Assembly: GCA_002943765.1 (NCBI GenBank)
Contig: PQWQ01000004.1
Coordinates: 4,526,001-4,590,000, forward strand
DNA: 64,000 nt
Direction of reading: 5' to 3'
From: Psoroptes ovis
Lineage: Eukaryota > Arthropoda > Arachnida > Sarcoptiformes > Psoroptidae
Of this stretch, positions 36,616 through 48,772 are shown piece after piece. Position 1 is the stretch's first letter, and each line of letters begins with the position of its first letter. A program made the translations under genes and the position numbers. The notes under the pieces are model-generated. The model saw only the letters and a program-made list of their open reading frames with translations. It did not search any database and was not told the DNA's origin.

Positions 36616-39580
36616 TCAAACTAAAAAATTGGCCAAATTACTCGTCAGTGGTTTAGTCGGATCCATTTTAGTGGTCGGTGTGGTCAAAGTGCTGGTCACG
36701 GTGATTGTTTTAGTGTTGCTGTCATCATTATGAATGCCAGATGTTTGTTGTTCAATTGTATGATGTATTATCGGTGTCACAGTGGTCGTAATTGAATGTG
36801 CCAATTGTTCTCTATTCGCATGATTTGTTGTGGTCACTGTTGAGACAGGCATCGAAAAAGGCTGCATCAGATTAGATGCATTGTCCAGAGGTATGATTGG
36901 AAATTTAGGACATCGAATCACTTGTGATGAATACAAATGGTCAAACGATACAAGTTTGCCATCAATCATCATTGAAGATGGCGAAGATGTGCAAGTGGTT
37001 TTAATCGATTCCGATGATAATAGCGGCGGCGGAGGCATCAAATCGATGGTCGCAATTTTAGATTCATTTTCAAATGTGATTGTACGAAAATTGGAATTGA
37101 CATTGTCTGATTGAGGTCTAATGTCCATCAATAGAATGGGCGTTTGCATGGAACTATCACGTAAAATACTTTTAGGTAATGTTGTTGATGATGGTAATGT
37201 CATATTGGCACAATTGTCTACCATTGAATTAGATAAGGATGCTGTTCGTGGTGTATCAGAGTAGCAGACAATCGGCACCGATTGATGTTGATGTGAATGG
37301 TGATGATGTCTTGGCCGATTCAAAGTTTGATGCAAGCGTAACGCAGCAATCATCTGATCATTGCCAGTATGACCAGCCATTGTTGGTGATTGATTGGTAT
37401 TGGCAGTTGTGGATAAATGACTTGAATGTGGTCTACGTATGGTGCTGTAACCAGTCGATGTGGTGGTTGTGGCTGTCAAAATGGTGGATGTGATTGTACT
37501 GTGTATTGATTGACGTTTTATTTGATGATAATCAATGTTTGAAGATGCTGATGTTGCCGTTGTCTTAGTCTGCTGTTGCAATTGATTATCATCAATATTG
37601 CTGTCTAATGTTTTGAGAATAGTGTTGGCATTTGAATGGTTATTAGTAGTCATGTTATGATTATCATCACCATTATGGTTATGGCCATCATTATTATTAT
37701 TGTTATTATCCTCATCATCAAAATCTTCGTCATCGAAATTGAATTGTGAAACGAATCGTTGTTGTTGTTGTAATTGATGTTTATGTTGTTGGCGAATTCG
37801 TTTGACAGTAACATTTTTTTGATAATACAAACGTGCTGATAGAACAGCTAAAAAGCAGACCAAAGAGCCCAACAATGAGACGGACAAATACAAAACCAAG
37901 AGTTCTTGATTTCCTATTCGATCCAAAGATAATAAGCATTAGTTAATTGACTAAACTATGCATTTGATATGATTATTCACTTTTTATGAAATCAATGGCT
38001 GATATCCAATCAGATACGAAACCTACGAATTGCATTTGTGTCGTCAATTCGGTGCAATTATTAATAAGCGAATGCTGCTGTGCATTTGAATTTGATTTAT
38101 TTGTATCATTCACTGAATTAGATGTCATATATTTGGTATGCCAGGATTTTTCTGTAGTTGCTGTTGCCGTCGATGCTGAGTCCATCATGAATCTTGTATT
38201 TTTTGTGCTGAGATTTGCATCGATTGATTTGTAGTTAGGCTGTTCATCATCATTTTCAGAAGTGTCTTGGGCTTCAATCAAATCAGGTGTCGCTTTTGAT
38301 GTGGTTGATGATGAAATCGGAGCTGTTGTGGTGCTTTGACTGCGATCAGTGTGATTAGTATCGATCGATAGATAGATGTGCTGTTTAGGCAGGCAGGTGT
38401 AAACAACTTTGAGATAATACTTGACCAAAATAGGACATTTCATGATTGAAAACGTTCTATCATTGAAATGATTGAAATGGGATACTTGTTTGTGTTCATA
38501 GTAAGTGGCAGGAATAATACAATTCTTTTTGGCATGGCATAACTGCTTAACGATGGTCAATGAATTATTGTCTTGACATAAATGCTCCAAATTTGTCTGA
38601 TTGGATGAATCCAATGAATTCAAGTGTTTGATTGCACTGCCAGGACATTCATTGACACCATGCCAATTGGAGCCAAACATGGAGGAAAATATTAATATTC
38701 TGTCATCATTTGAATGATTGGCACATTGTAATTGTAACTGACGTCCTTCGCATGCTATCTTATTTATGAATTTATCTGTTCAATTAATCAAATGATTAGT
38801 CAATATGATCATAAAGAAGCGATAGATTGAGGGCTCTTACTTGGACGACATCGATAAGCCACTTCGGCATATTTGACCAAATTAGTGCAGGGATCATGTT
38901 TGAAACCGAAATTGGTTGCATTTACAAGCAATGAACAGCTGTGTTGTTGGCGACATGTTTTTTCGATTTTAAGTAAAAATTTATACTGAAATAGTGATGG
39001 ATTAATGTGATGCATTCACATCAAAATTGATTATTACCCATAGATGCTTGGCTTCAGGGCATCGATTATTATGATTTGTCAGCAAAGACGAATTATCATC
39101 TTTGACACCGTTCGACCATGGATTAGAAGGCCATGATTCTGCGGATCGATGCAATTTCTTTGAACACATTCTACGTTCAGGTACTGATTGTCCGTAGTTG
39201 GCATAAACGATGCTGACAACTGTTTGTGAATCACACTTTAAATGCAATTCTTCGTTGTCACAGGCTGATACTTGATATGTGCGTAATATGCCGGCCAGTA
39301 GTGCTAGTTTTAATTAATATTTATGAATTATCAATTCATTATGATCATTATACATACGTAAATTATTGTCATTATCAATGTAACTGTGATCATTGATTGA
39401 TAGCTGGACTGAATTAATAAATGATGAAAATAGTAATATATTTATTATGCATTTTGTCAAACACAAACATGATGCAACTCTTTTTTCTGTGATGAAAACG
39501 TTTCTACAATGACTTTGTTTGTTTTCAATGTTCAATGATGATATGAATTTTCGATTTTGATAATCAAAAGTAAAGTCCAT
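36616..39580 (-). CDS. EVA-1-like receptor with two SUEL lectin domains
   Basis: Five exons (39580-39358, 39303-39038, 38985-38841, 38775-37981, 37913-36616) join in phases 1, 0, 1 and 1 to 908 aa. A hydrophobic signal segment (CIINILLFSSFINSVQ) precedes two galactose-binding SUEL-type lectin domains. The first starts at ACDNEELHLKC and contains VYANYGQSVPERRMC; the second starts at ACEGRQLQLQC and contains FSSMFGSNWHGVNECPG. A Ser/Thr-rich stalk follows, then one membrane helix (LLVLYLSVSLLGSLVCFLAV) and a 400-residue Thr/Ser/Asn-rich cytoplasmic tail. Two SUEL domains plus one helix is the layout of C. elegans EVA-1 and vertebrate EVA1C, which bind Slit and act with Robo in axon guidance (known for the family). 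The tail shows little I can match, so orthology is probable rather than certain. Confidence 0.78.
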
Positions 39581-39593
39581 TTTGATAACTTTC

Positions 39594-40193
39594 TCAATAT
39601 TTGTTGATTTGTTGACTAGAACATATCAATTGGAAAAGTGAGATCCATACACACCTGTTCACTTTGCGGTCAATATGGCAATGTTTATTTGATGCCAAAA
39701 ATAGAGCATTTATTCGAACATGAAATTCTGAATAGATATTCACACATTGAATTATGATTACCAGCCAAAGTGTTGCATATGGTTTTGATTTGAATTGTGA
39801 ATATCTGTGAAAATAAATAATAAATAATAGATTATAACTATTGTTGCTGTTATGCACATTGAAGAATTTCGCTGCATGCATCATGAATTCAACTGAGAAT
39901 TGGCCAAGTAAACATTTCGATAGAAAACCTCCTGCTGAATATGAGAAGCTTAAACAATTTTCGCTATGGTTTATCACATTTGAAATCAAACAGAACATGA
40001 AAATCACTGCAATAATAATAATTGAAGTAATACTAATATCCATCTGGCTTTTCTTCGGAACTTTCAGACCATCTCCACTCAGACCAATGCATTTTGATTT
40101 ATTTTTTAGATGCAAAATAAATTCATAAACCTTATTGCAAACACAGACATGCACTAATCTCACAGATGTTTTGAGTGGTGCAAAATTCTCCAA
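39594..40193 (-). other. 600-nt open stretch upstream of the EVA-1-like gene, possible 5' exons
   Basis: The minus strand is open for 199 codons, unusual for DNA this AT-rich, but begins with TTG and shows no known domain. Inside it are strong splice signals: an acceptor TTTATTTTCACAG ending at 39799 and a donor CAG|GTGTGT after 39654, and an acceptor-like GTTCTAG just before the EVA-1-like ATG. An internal ATG is followed by a secretory-looking segment (ITSIIIIAVIFMFCLIS). The simplest reading is untranslated first exons of the EVA-1-like gene; a small secreted-peptide gene is the alternative. The opposite strand is also open for 95 codons at 39841-40128. Confidence 0.3.
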
Positions 40194-43100
40194 ACATTCT
40201 TAGAGTCGGTCATTTTGATTGTTATAAACTAATTTTTTCCAATTAGTCAGTATTTGAATTTGAACAGTGATTGATCGATCGCCAATTGGTTAACACATGT
40301 GAACATTCCATAATCAAATAAATATGTTAATGAACTTGTATTTTCTGCTCATAATTGAGTTCATTATTAAAATCTGTCGAATTCGGATTAAGTCGAGCAC
40401 CATCAGCCATCAAACAGTGAAACCAGAGGGTAATTTCTTTTCTTTCAAAGAAACTTGTTGCTATTTACAATCAATGTACTTGTCAATTCAAAATGACCAT
40501 CAATAAATTAGCTCAAAAACATCTGTGCAGTGATTTGCAAGCACTAATGTGTGGGCTTACATTTAAAAGTTTTAAAATATAAATTAATTTTTTATAAATC
40601 ATGTCAAAAATGTCATTAATTCTAGCCAATCAACCTCTAAATCTTCGAAACCTTGAGTTTTACCGTGTTCGGTTTCTGGTTTTTGTTCGCGTTTTGTCAT
40701 TCAAGACACATGTTTGGCTGTTAATGATCATTTGAATGGAATTTATTATTTCTGCAATTTTAAATTTCGAATGATGGTTTCACTGTTCAATATGACTGAT
40801 TGATTAAATGTTATGTTGGAAAAGCAAAGCTAAAATATATTTACAACACATTGAGCATGCATTCCACAATCTTACATGAATCACGTAAAAACAACATTGA
40901 AAATAGCTTTATAACTGAATCGATAGCACATTTCCTCGTTCAAAAACCTTTCATTTTTTTATTTGAATGACTTTCGATGCTTTGATTGAATGTGGTAAAA
41001 TCCCTTTTGTAAAGTGAAATCATTGACAAGTGTTCAGACAAAACAGATGAGTGTTTGTTCAATTTACTGGTCATATATTTGTTTATTTAATAATTTATGA
41101 TTATTTTTATTTGAATAAATCAGATAATAAATCGTTGTGACATTATTTGTTTTGAATTATGTTTGTTCAGTTATTCCATTTGGATTAATGTTATTGAAAT
41201 GAATGAGGCCAAATTATTGGCAGTAAAAGATTGATTAGATCATATTAGATGATGATTGATTTGAACAAATGGCCAAAACATAAACAAAAATTGATTGGGA
41301 GGGAATTATTTATGGTATTTGATTGATTTATCAACAAGTTGGTCATTTTTAGCTGTTCTGAGCAATGTTCATCGTTGAGTTTGATCGAAAAAATGATTAT
41401 TAGTCGAATAATTGCCATGACTATGTTTATTTGAATTGACTAATTTCTGACCAATGTTCAAATGTTCACCAGAAAAATAATTTGTTTATATGAAATAATT
41501 GTTTGTTTACAATTAATTCAGTGTGTTTGCTTAGTCTATTCATTTGAATATGGTTATTGAGTTTAACAATAATTTCATAAGCAATTCCAGATGTTTATAG
41601 CAATAGAATGCATTTATAATATTGGATTTAATCACACAGATGCTTTTTGAATAATGTAAATTACTTTCTATTATTTCTCTACTACCATTATTCAATTATG
41701 ATTATCTGTTTGCAGAGACATTTCGAATCTATCACCAAAATGCAATCTATCAATGAACAGTCTCGAAACAAATGCTTGAGTTGAATATGAGGAAATCAAC
41801 AAATTAGAATACAAAACAGAGTGAAATAATTAATTTAAAATGAATGTATTGGCAGATTTATATGGAAACATTAACAACTCTCACAAAGAACTGATTACAT
41901 AATTGAGTGGTTGAATAAACTTTTTAAGAAAACAATTGAATGTGCATCAAACGAGCAGACATCTCGATGGAATAATTAATCGTGTTCAGTATCATTGAAA
42001 CAATTAGGTTCTTTGAATTGAATGCGAATGTCAAGAATAGTTTGGTAGATGTTTGAAACTTTTTCCATGCCAAAGTAAACTAAAGACAATGCCCAAAGTT
42101 TAATTAATAACATGATCCGATTTAGCCTTTGTTTATGATTAATTAACTAAACTAATTGAACGGAACATTTTTCTCGGAATCGGCCACTTTTCCGGTTGAT
42201 ATTGAATAACAATAAAACAAGAAAAAGTTTTGCTTTTCGTTATTTGATATAAAATTATTGTGCAAAATTCAAGTGTTGACAGTGCAATGATGTTATTGAG
42301 CTGAGAATTAGTAATAATCGAATCAATGATGAATAAATGAGTGAATTTCAATCGAATTGATTGGATGCTTTTGAGGAGAATAATTGGTTTAACAAATGAA
42401 TGACTGAACGTGAACTGTGATGGCTCTAATTAAAATATTTGTTTGGGCGCTGAGCCAAAATTGAAAAATGTTTGTTTAATCTGTTTAAATGTGGAAATGC
42501 ATTGATTTGAGATAAAAAATGTTGGCACAATCATTATTTTTATTAATTAATATTTGTTGGCCAACACTGAATAACGATTGTAGTTTTTATTGCTATTCAA
42601 GCAGTGTTTTACGATTCAAAGATGGCATGCAATCAAACAAATTGTTTGAATTTTAATCAAGATGCTCATAATCATTGTGTTTTATTCAGCGCTAAAAAAT
42701 GCCAAATATTTGAATGCATTTTGCATTGTTTTCAAATAATTTCCAGTTTCATTGATTCCGATGAAAGCATTATGTGAGCAGAATTCAAACAAACTCTTGA
42801 AACAGACATTACATACCTGTGAAGAAGTTGATTGATTGATTGATTGATCGAAATTATTTCAAATAGGTGCTTAGTATATTCATGTATGAAGTATTTAACA
42901 ATCAAGCGATCGATGCCAAGTTATGTTTTGACGAGCAAACAATCAACGAATGAATCAGTGATGGCAAAACATGATTATGTAGTTGTTATTGGTAGCATTG
43001 TGATCGATCTAAGATATGTTTGTTTGTTTGTTTGTTTTTCACTTGATAAATAAAGTAGCCGTTTCACTTATTTATTTATTCGAAATAATCGTCCAAAACA

Positions 43101-46100
43101 TGTCAAAAGTGTGTGAGAAACATAAACAATAGAGTGTCCATTAATAGATGTTTGAATGAATCTGGCTGAAAATGGATGAATGATTTTGGAAGCAAAGACT
43201 TGGTCATTAATCAATACTTGAATTAAACGTTGAAATAGATATGTGAATCACTTGATAAATAAAAGACAGGTGGTAAATATTTACAAATGGATTTGTTTTG
43301 AATCAAATATTACAATAATTGATTGTTGCCATTCATTTAGAGGTTGTTATGTGAAAATATTGAACAAAGATTAGATGATCAAAACCAAATTTGAAATTAG
43401 TTGGAAAATTTTGCGCGAAAAAATTCAAACAGTCAAATAACATGTGTGTATTATTGAATTATGATCGAATACCGTTGAATTGAGAGTTTGGCAAATATGC
43501 TCAACTAGTCGTCGTGTTTGATGTGATGATGGTGAATGTTAGTACTTTCCAGTGACTTGACAGAAACTGAATTGCCACAAACCAAAAGAGAAAGCAAATT
43601 GAAAACAATTGAGAGAAGTTTGAAATGAATTCCATGTTATATTTGTATGGTTATATATTACTACATTTCAATGAATGATGATAACAGTGGTGCGCATCTT
43701 TTCTGCAAACACAAATAAAAGATTGCCATCATAATGCATCGCACTTTTTCAATGCAACTATTTGAATTCGGTATATGTGTTGATCGGTATTGAATTGATA
43801 AACATTCAACAATTGAAAGGCACCAATTTGTCATTTGAATCATTTGAATTCAACATCGAAGAATGCAGAATGGTATGCAGTCAATTCAATCATTGAATTG
43901 GATGTTTTGAACGGTGGATGACATGGTGAATATTTTCCATGCGGTTCTAATGCAAACGCCCACCATGAAAAGCTAGTGTTTGATATGTTAGTCATCAAAC
44001 ATTAATTTTTGGCATCCGAATGACGAAATGATCAAAGTGCAATGAATTCTGAATAAATCATGGCAAACATTGTTCTCCACAATGATCATACATTCACAGT
44101 AGATTTTTTTGTGCTATTTTTACAGTCAAATATTCACCGGATGTCTAATTTTAAAACGATCATTGTGTCATAGAATTATTTGCTCTTGAATGAATTTTGA
44201 AGAAACTGGCCATAAAACCAATTGAAAATAAATAGAATGGTTTGGACAGTTAAACAATGAATTAATGCAAGGATTAAAATGAATGTCAATTCATATAAAT
44301 ATCAAAATATTACATTTATTTTCATATGCTTCATGTTTTCATTGAATTTGATGAGCAATGAATGCACATTCAAAACAAATCTATTGTCATCATTCAAACA
44401 ACAATCATCTGCCACAATCTGAACCAACCAATGCAACACCCAATGCATGAATAGAAATGTGTTTGAATTGCATTGAATTATGACTTGGTAAATTGTGATT
44501 GATCATTAGTAAATGTTATTATTTGATATTGTTTTTCAAATCAAAGTTTGATTGATTTATGGCAAATTTTCAATCATTTACTATTCATGGGCTGAAATCA
44601 AAGAAAGCCAAATTTGGTAAATATTACTTGACAGGTATCTACTAAGATGTATCAAGCGGATATGCGGAATAATTATTGTTTTATCTGTCAACAATCTGTT
44701 ATTTTATCCCTAACATTCATAGGCGATTTTTAATTTTGAACAAACAATCACCATCTACATTCTTTGATTTGAACAATTTTCAAATTGAGTCAAATTTTTG
44801 AAAAAACAGATGGTGTTAGTGGATGAGGAGTTTTTAAAATGAATCTGATTAAGCATAAATAATCGATTGATTGGCATTGGAAAGCATTGAATTGGCTGTG
44901 TTTGATTATTTTGAATGTATTTGAATGTATTTTGATTGCTATATTATATTATATATAATGACAAACCTATCATATATATATATATTCCTTTCCATTCTCA
45001 AATTAACGATTCTATGAGAAAAAACTTGTTTGTTTGTGGATTAGAGATTATTTGAGTTAGTGAAATCATTTTGGCATCGTCTTATGAAAGCGGTACTAGT
45101 GTTTGAATTGAACATTGCCTTCAAATGAAATTCACGTGACTGATGGCTAAATAAATGATTAATTGATTAATATTGATTTTCAGGTTTTTGCAACGATTTG
45201 TTATGATTGCAAATAATGAATTGCCAAAACATATTAAGGTGAATGAATGAATCAATCAACAACAACAATGAATCATTTTAAATGGCAAATATTCAATTGT
45301 TTGATTGGAATTGTTTGATTTTGGAATACCGAAATTCCAAACAAGTTTGATTATTTGACGTATGACGTCCGAAACTTGGCAACAAAATTGAACAAAAATC
45401 GAAATTGATTGAATCGATCATAAACAAATGTCTACCAATAATACTAAAGCATTGAATGTAGCACATGAGACAACTGATAGAAATCAATCAATCGACTTGT
45501 TAAAAATATTTATTTGATGATAATGAGATTTTCGAAAACAAATGAACATATGATTGTGATGGATGGAGAATTAGTTTAGTTTGGGTTGACCTTGATTACA
45601 ATTAATTTCTATTATCTGCTTGTGAATTGATGCTTCAAACCAGTTATTTATAAATTGCCGCACTGCGTTTCAATTGATTCACAGTAAAAATAGCAAGACA
45701 CAAGTCATTCGGTTAATAATCAAATGACGTAAATTTGATCGAGCAAATAAGAAATATTAATTAATTTGTTTTAGCAATAAAGTTCATACAAAGATTGCCA
45801 TTGTTTCTTTATTTTCGATTTGCATATTTTTTCAATGCAATATTCAAATATGCCAGTATTTTGCCAAGAAAATTTGTCACTTTTTCATTTGGTAAAAATT
45901 CAGTTTGTTTGAATGTGTTTTCCAAAGTAAACTTTGAATCAATCAATGATTTTGTTTTAAAATAAATCCAAAGGTATGTCTCTAATTTGCATTTTCAATA
46001 ATTTTTTGCTAATTGCGATTGATAAATGATGATACCGGCCAGTTAATTAGCCAATACATACAATCCAACCGATTCATTGGCCTTGTCAATTAAATTAGGT

Positions 46101-46605
46101 TAAATATGAAAACTGAGGCGTCATTCTTTCTATTCAAATCGAATCGCATTGAATCGAAAATATTTATGTCTGTCATTCACTTGAGAACATGATTATATAT
46201 GATATTTTCAGTCAGAATTCTTGGTTATATTGTCTTTTTATTCTTAGCCAAATCATTGTCATTCGATTGTTGCAAATATCAAGTTTATTCAACTTTGATG
46301 ATTCAATAATATTGTTCCATGTGACCATTTGAATATAACCCCTTTATGCAGTGTATAGTGAGTATGATCACTGAATTCCATGAAAAAATCAATATATGAT
46401 TGCTTAATTAAGGCTTTCAATGTGAAAGTCACATGTTGTTTGTTGATTTATAGCATTTATTGGTGAGTAAACAATCAAAAAAATGAAAGAGAAAGAAATT
46501 GATGCAAATATAAAAACACATGCATTCAACTCAGAAGTTTTTCAGTGGACTGATCGATTGGCAATCGAAAATATTGATGCAACTTTGTTTGGTTTGTTAG
46601 TCATA
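40194..46605. other. Gene-poor AT-rich intergenic DNA
   Basis: No supported gene in 6.4 kb. Open frames are at most about 70 codons and unlike known proteins. It holds TGATTGATTGAT tracts near 42830-42847, a GTTT repeat near 43016-43036 and an AT dinucleotide tract at 44972-44985. Confidence 0.6.
44972..44985. repeat. (AT)7 tract
   Basis: Short perfect AT dinucleotide run in AT-rich noncoding DNA. Confidence 0.8.
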
Positions 46606-46680
46606 ATGAGAATCAGTTATGATTTGACTGCTGTATTGTTGATCATAATACATACGGATTGTGTATGTGCAGAATTGACA
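46606..46680 (+). CDS. Possible first coding exon: signal peptide, gene unknown
   Basis: Twenty-five codons from ATG encode a textbook signal peptide (MRISYDLTAVLLIIIHTDCV, then CAELT, with cleavage expected after VCA). They end exactly at a GTAAGC donor, phase 0. No secreted protein follows on this strand within the window. Splicing to the acceptor at 47708-47709 would join it in frame to the Ser-rich gene, which does not look secreted. It may be the first exon of a gene with a long intron, or a chance match. Confidence 0.25.
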
Positions 46681-47724
46681 GTAAGCCCAATATGATGGCA
46701 TACGTGACCTTTATGGCATAAACAAATGCAGTTGTTTTTCAAATGTAATCTCTTAAACCAATGGATTCATTTCACTACGATCATCACTATGAAAAGATAA
46801 GATTTACTAATCTCAAATCGATTGATATCGGTTCGCATTCAAAACTGCTCTACTTTTAATCATTGATTTAAGGGTTTTTTCCAATCAATCAAAGTAAACA
46901 TTTGCCAAAAATATGTTGTTTATGGTTTTCAGATAAAAAGCAAAAAGTAATGACAACAAACATTGATTTGATTTAATCATTATTTCATAGCTATTCATTG
47001 CTTGAATATCATCCCACATTTTTCATTTATTTGGTGCCATTTTCCATTCGATTCGATCGACAAACAATAAAAGGTAAATCAAACCAAAATAATCAAATTG
47101 AACAGTGTTTTGCTTAGTCGAATTCGACGACAATCAAATCAATGTTTGTCATATGAATTGTAATTTAGTTTATGAAATGAAAAAAGCATTGAACAGAGTT
47201 TGCGTATGCAAATAAGCAAGAAAGACCATGGCTACAGTATGAGTCGTATTTAGTGGTGTTTGTGCTCGTTCCGAAAATCACGTTCGCCATCGAATTGAGC
47301 TGAATGATGGCAACATAATTGAAGCATTGGTAGCGATCAAATGAATGCTTCTAGCAATTTGCTAATTAGTTGATTTACTAGTTTGATGGTTTGATAGTTT
47401 GATAGTTTGTTTGACTGCATTTGCGCCACAACATTATTTCGATCATAGAACATGCACAGTAAATGTTGTTTGTGAAATAGTCAAGTGGCTATAAAAGTTG
47501 ATGGCAAAACATCAAAACAAGGTTTACTTGTTTATTATTTGAAATGTTACTCGATTTAGTTCTGATTAATTGAATTTGTTTGTTTATTTGATCAATTGAA
47601 CCAAAATAATCATCAATTTGAATATCAATCACAAGTGAGTAGTGGAAAATGTTTATTTTGATTGATAACTGACTGATTGACATTTTCCAATTGAATGACA
47701 CAAATTTAGCAATTACCAACACAA
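46681..47724. promoter_or_regulatory. Promoter and leader region of the Ser-rich gene
   Basis: No coding potential. A TATA-box-like CTATAAAAG at 47489-47497 lies about 230 bp before the ATG and would place transcription start near 47520. GC content rises slightly around 47225-47300 for no visible reason. Confidence 0.45.
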
Positions 47725-48327
47725 ATGTGCAAACCAATGGATTCATCAGTCAGCAATAAAAGCGTAAAGCGATCAGAAGCGATTTGGATAAATAAATCGG
47801 TGAATGAAAATCAAAGCAGCAAGAATTCCTATGACAGTGGTTTGAGTGCAGCATTCTCCTCATACGGCAATAGCTTCAACAGTATCATGTCACGTTCGCC
47901 ATTCGATTACAAGCGACAATCATCATTTTCAGAGAACCGTAGTGATGTGTCCAATAATGAATCGCCAGTGGGTGGCCGAAGACGAACCATGACCATTTCA
48001 AGTGATTGCTTTTCATCGTCGCCAGGCTCAGCATCGTCGACGTCATGTTCGCCATCAAGTTTGAATCAGCAATCACCGTTTCGTCGGTCCAACAGCATAT
48101 CTGGCGGCGTTGAGCCTAATTTCGGTGGCATCATAAAACGATCGATGGGTCAGTTATTCAACGCAGCCACCGTGAATACTTCGTTGGCCACAGCAACCAT
48201 ACAGAAAAGTGTGCCAAAAGTGAAATGTGTATCATCAATGCACACAGCAAGACGCAATAGTAATGATCGCAATGAACAAATAACTGATCATATGGTCTCA
48301 TATCTATGTGAAAGTGCCATTCGTTGA
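47725..48327 (+). CDS. Unrecognised Ser-rich protein with basophilic kinase sites
   Basis: Intact single-exon frame of 200 codons with an ATG at 47725 (second in-frame ATG at 47737) and a TATA-like box upstream. It is Ser/Asn-rich and probably disordered. Repeated Arg/Lys-x-x-Ser contexts (YKRQSSFS, GRRRTMTIS, FRRSNSISGG, ARRNSNDR) look like sites for basophilic kinases and 14-3-3 docking. Short hydrophobic segments (GLSAAFSSYGNSFNSIMS, GGIIKRSMGQLFNAATVNT) and an ending ITDHMVSYLCESAIR may be conserved motifs. GC content and codon choice are higher than in flanking DNA, supporting coding. I cannot assign a family. Convergent to SUZ12 with 445 bp between stops. Confidence 0.65.
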   Translation: MCKPMDSSVSNKSVKRSEAIWINKSVNENQSSKNSYDSGLSAAFSSYGNSFNSIMSRSPFDYKRQSSFSENRSDVSNNESPVGGRRRTMTISSDCFSSSPGSASSTSCSPSSLNQQSPFRRSNSISGGVEPNFGGIIKRSMGQLFNAATVNTSLATATIQKSVPKVKCVSSMHTARRNSNDRNEQITDHMVSYLCESAIR

Positions 48328-48772
48328 GCAGAAGGTGGCAGCAGCCAAATAACCAGTGAATGCCGAGTGTGATTAGAATTAGAATTGGAATCATGTTGGA
48401 CAGATGTTTAATGCTGAGTCTTGACTCGATGGATTGTGCTGATTCCAATGCTAAGCCACTAATCGGTTGTCACTATTTGATACAACAAAAGTATTGATTC
48501 AATCGGCAATCTCATATTCAACATCATTTACTGTTCTGCTTCTAACTAAACATTTACCTTAATGGCTTTCATGTATTTTACATTTTGTTTTATTTGATCA
48601 TTATTATTATTTCTATTATCACTTTACATTTGAATATGTATACTGTTTCACTTTTTTGGCTCATTTTACATGATGAATAAATGATTTTTCAAAAGTTAAT
48701 TTAATCAATTAGTTTAATAAAATGAATGAGTACAATAATTAAAAACTGTTATGAGTAATACGTAATGAGTAA
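48328..48772. other. Convergent 3' regions of the Ser-rich gene and SUZ12
   Basis: AATAAA at 48676-48681 (+) and forward TTTAAT at 48713-48718 (ATTAAA on the minus strand) are the likely poly(A) signals. No gene seen. Confidence 0.4.
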
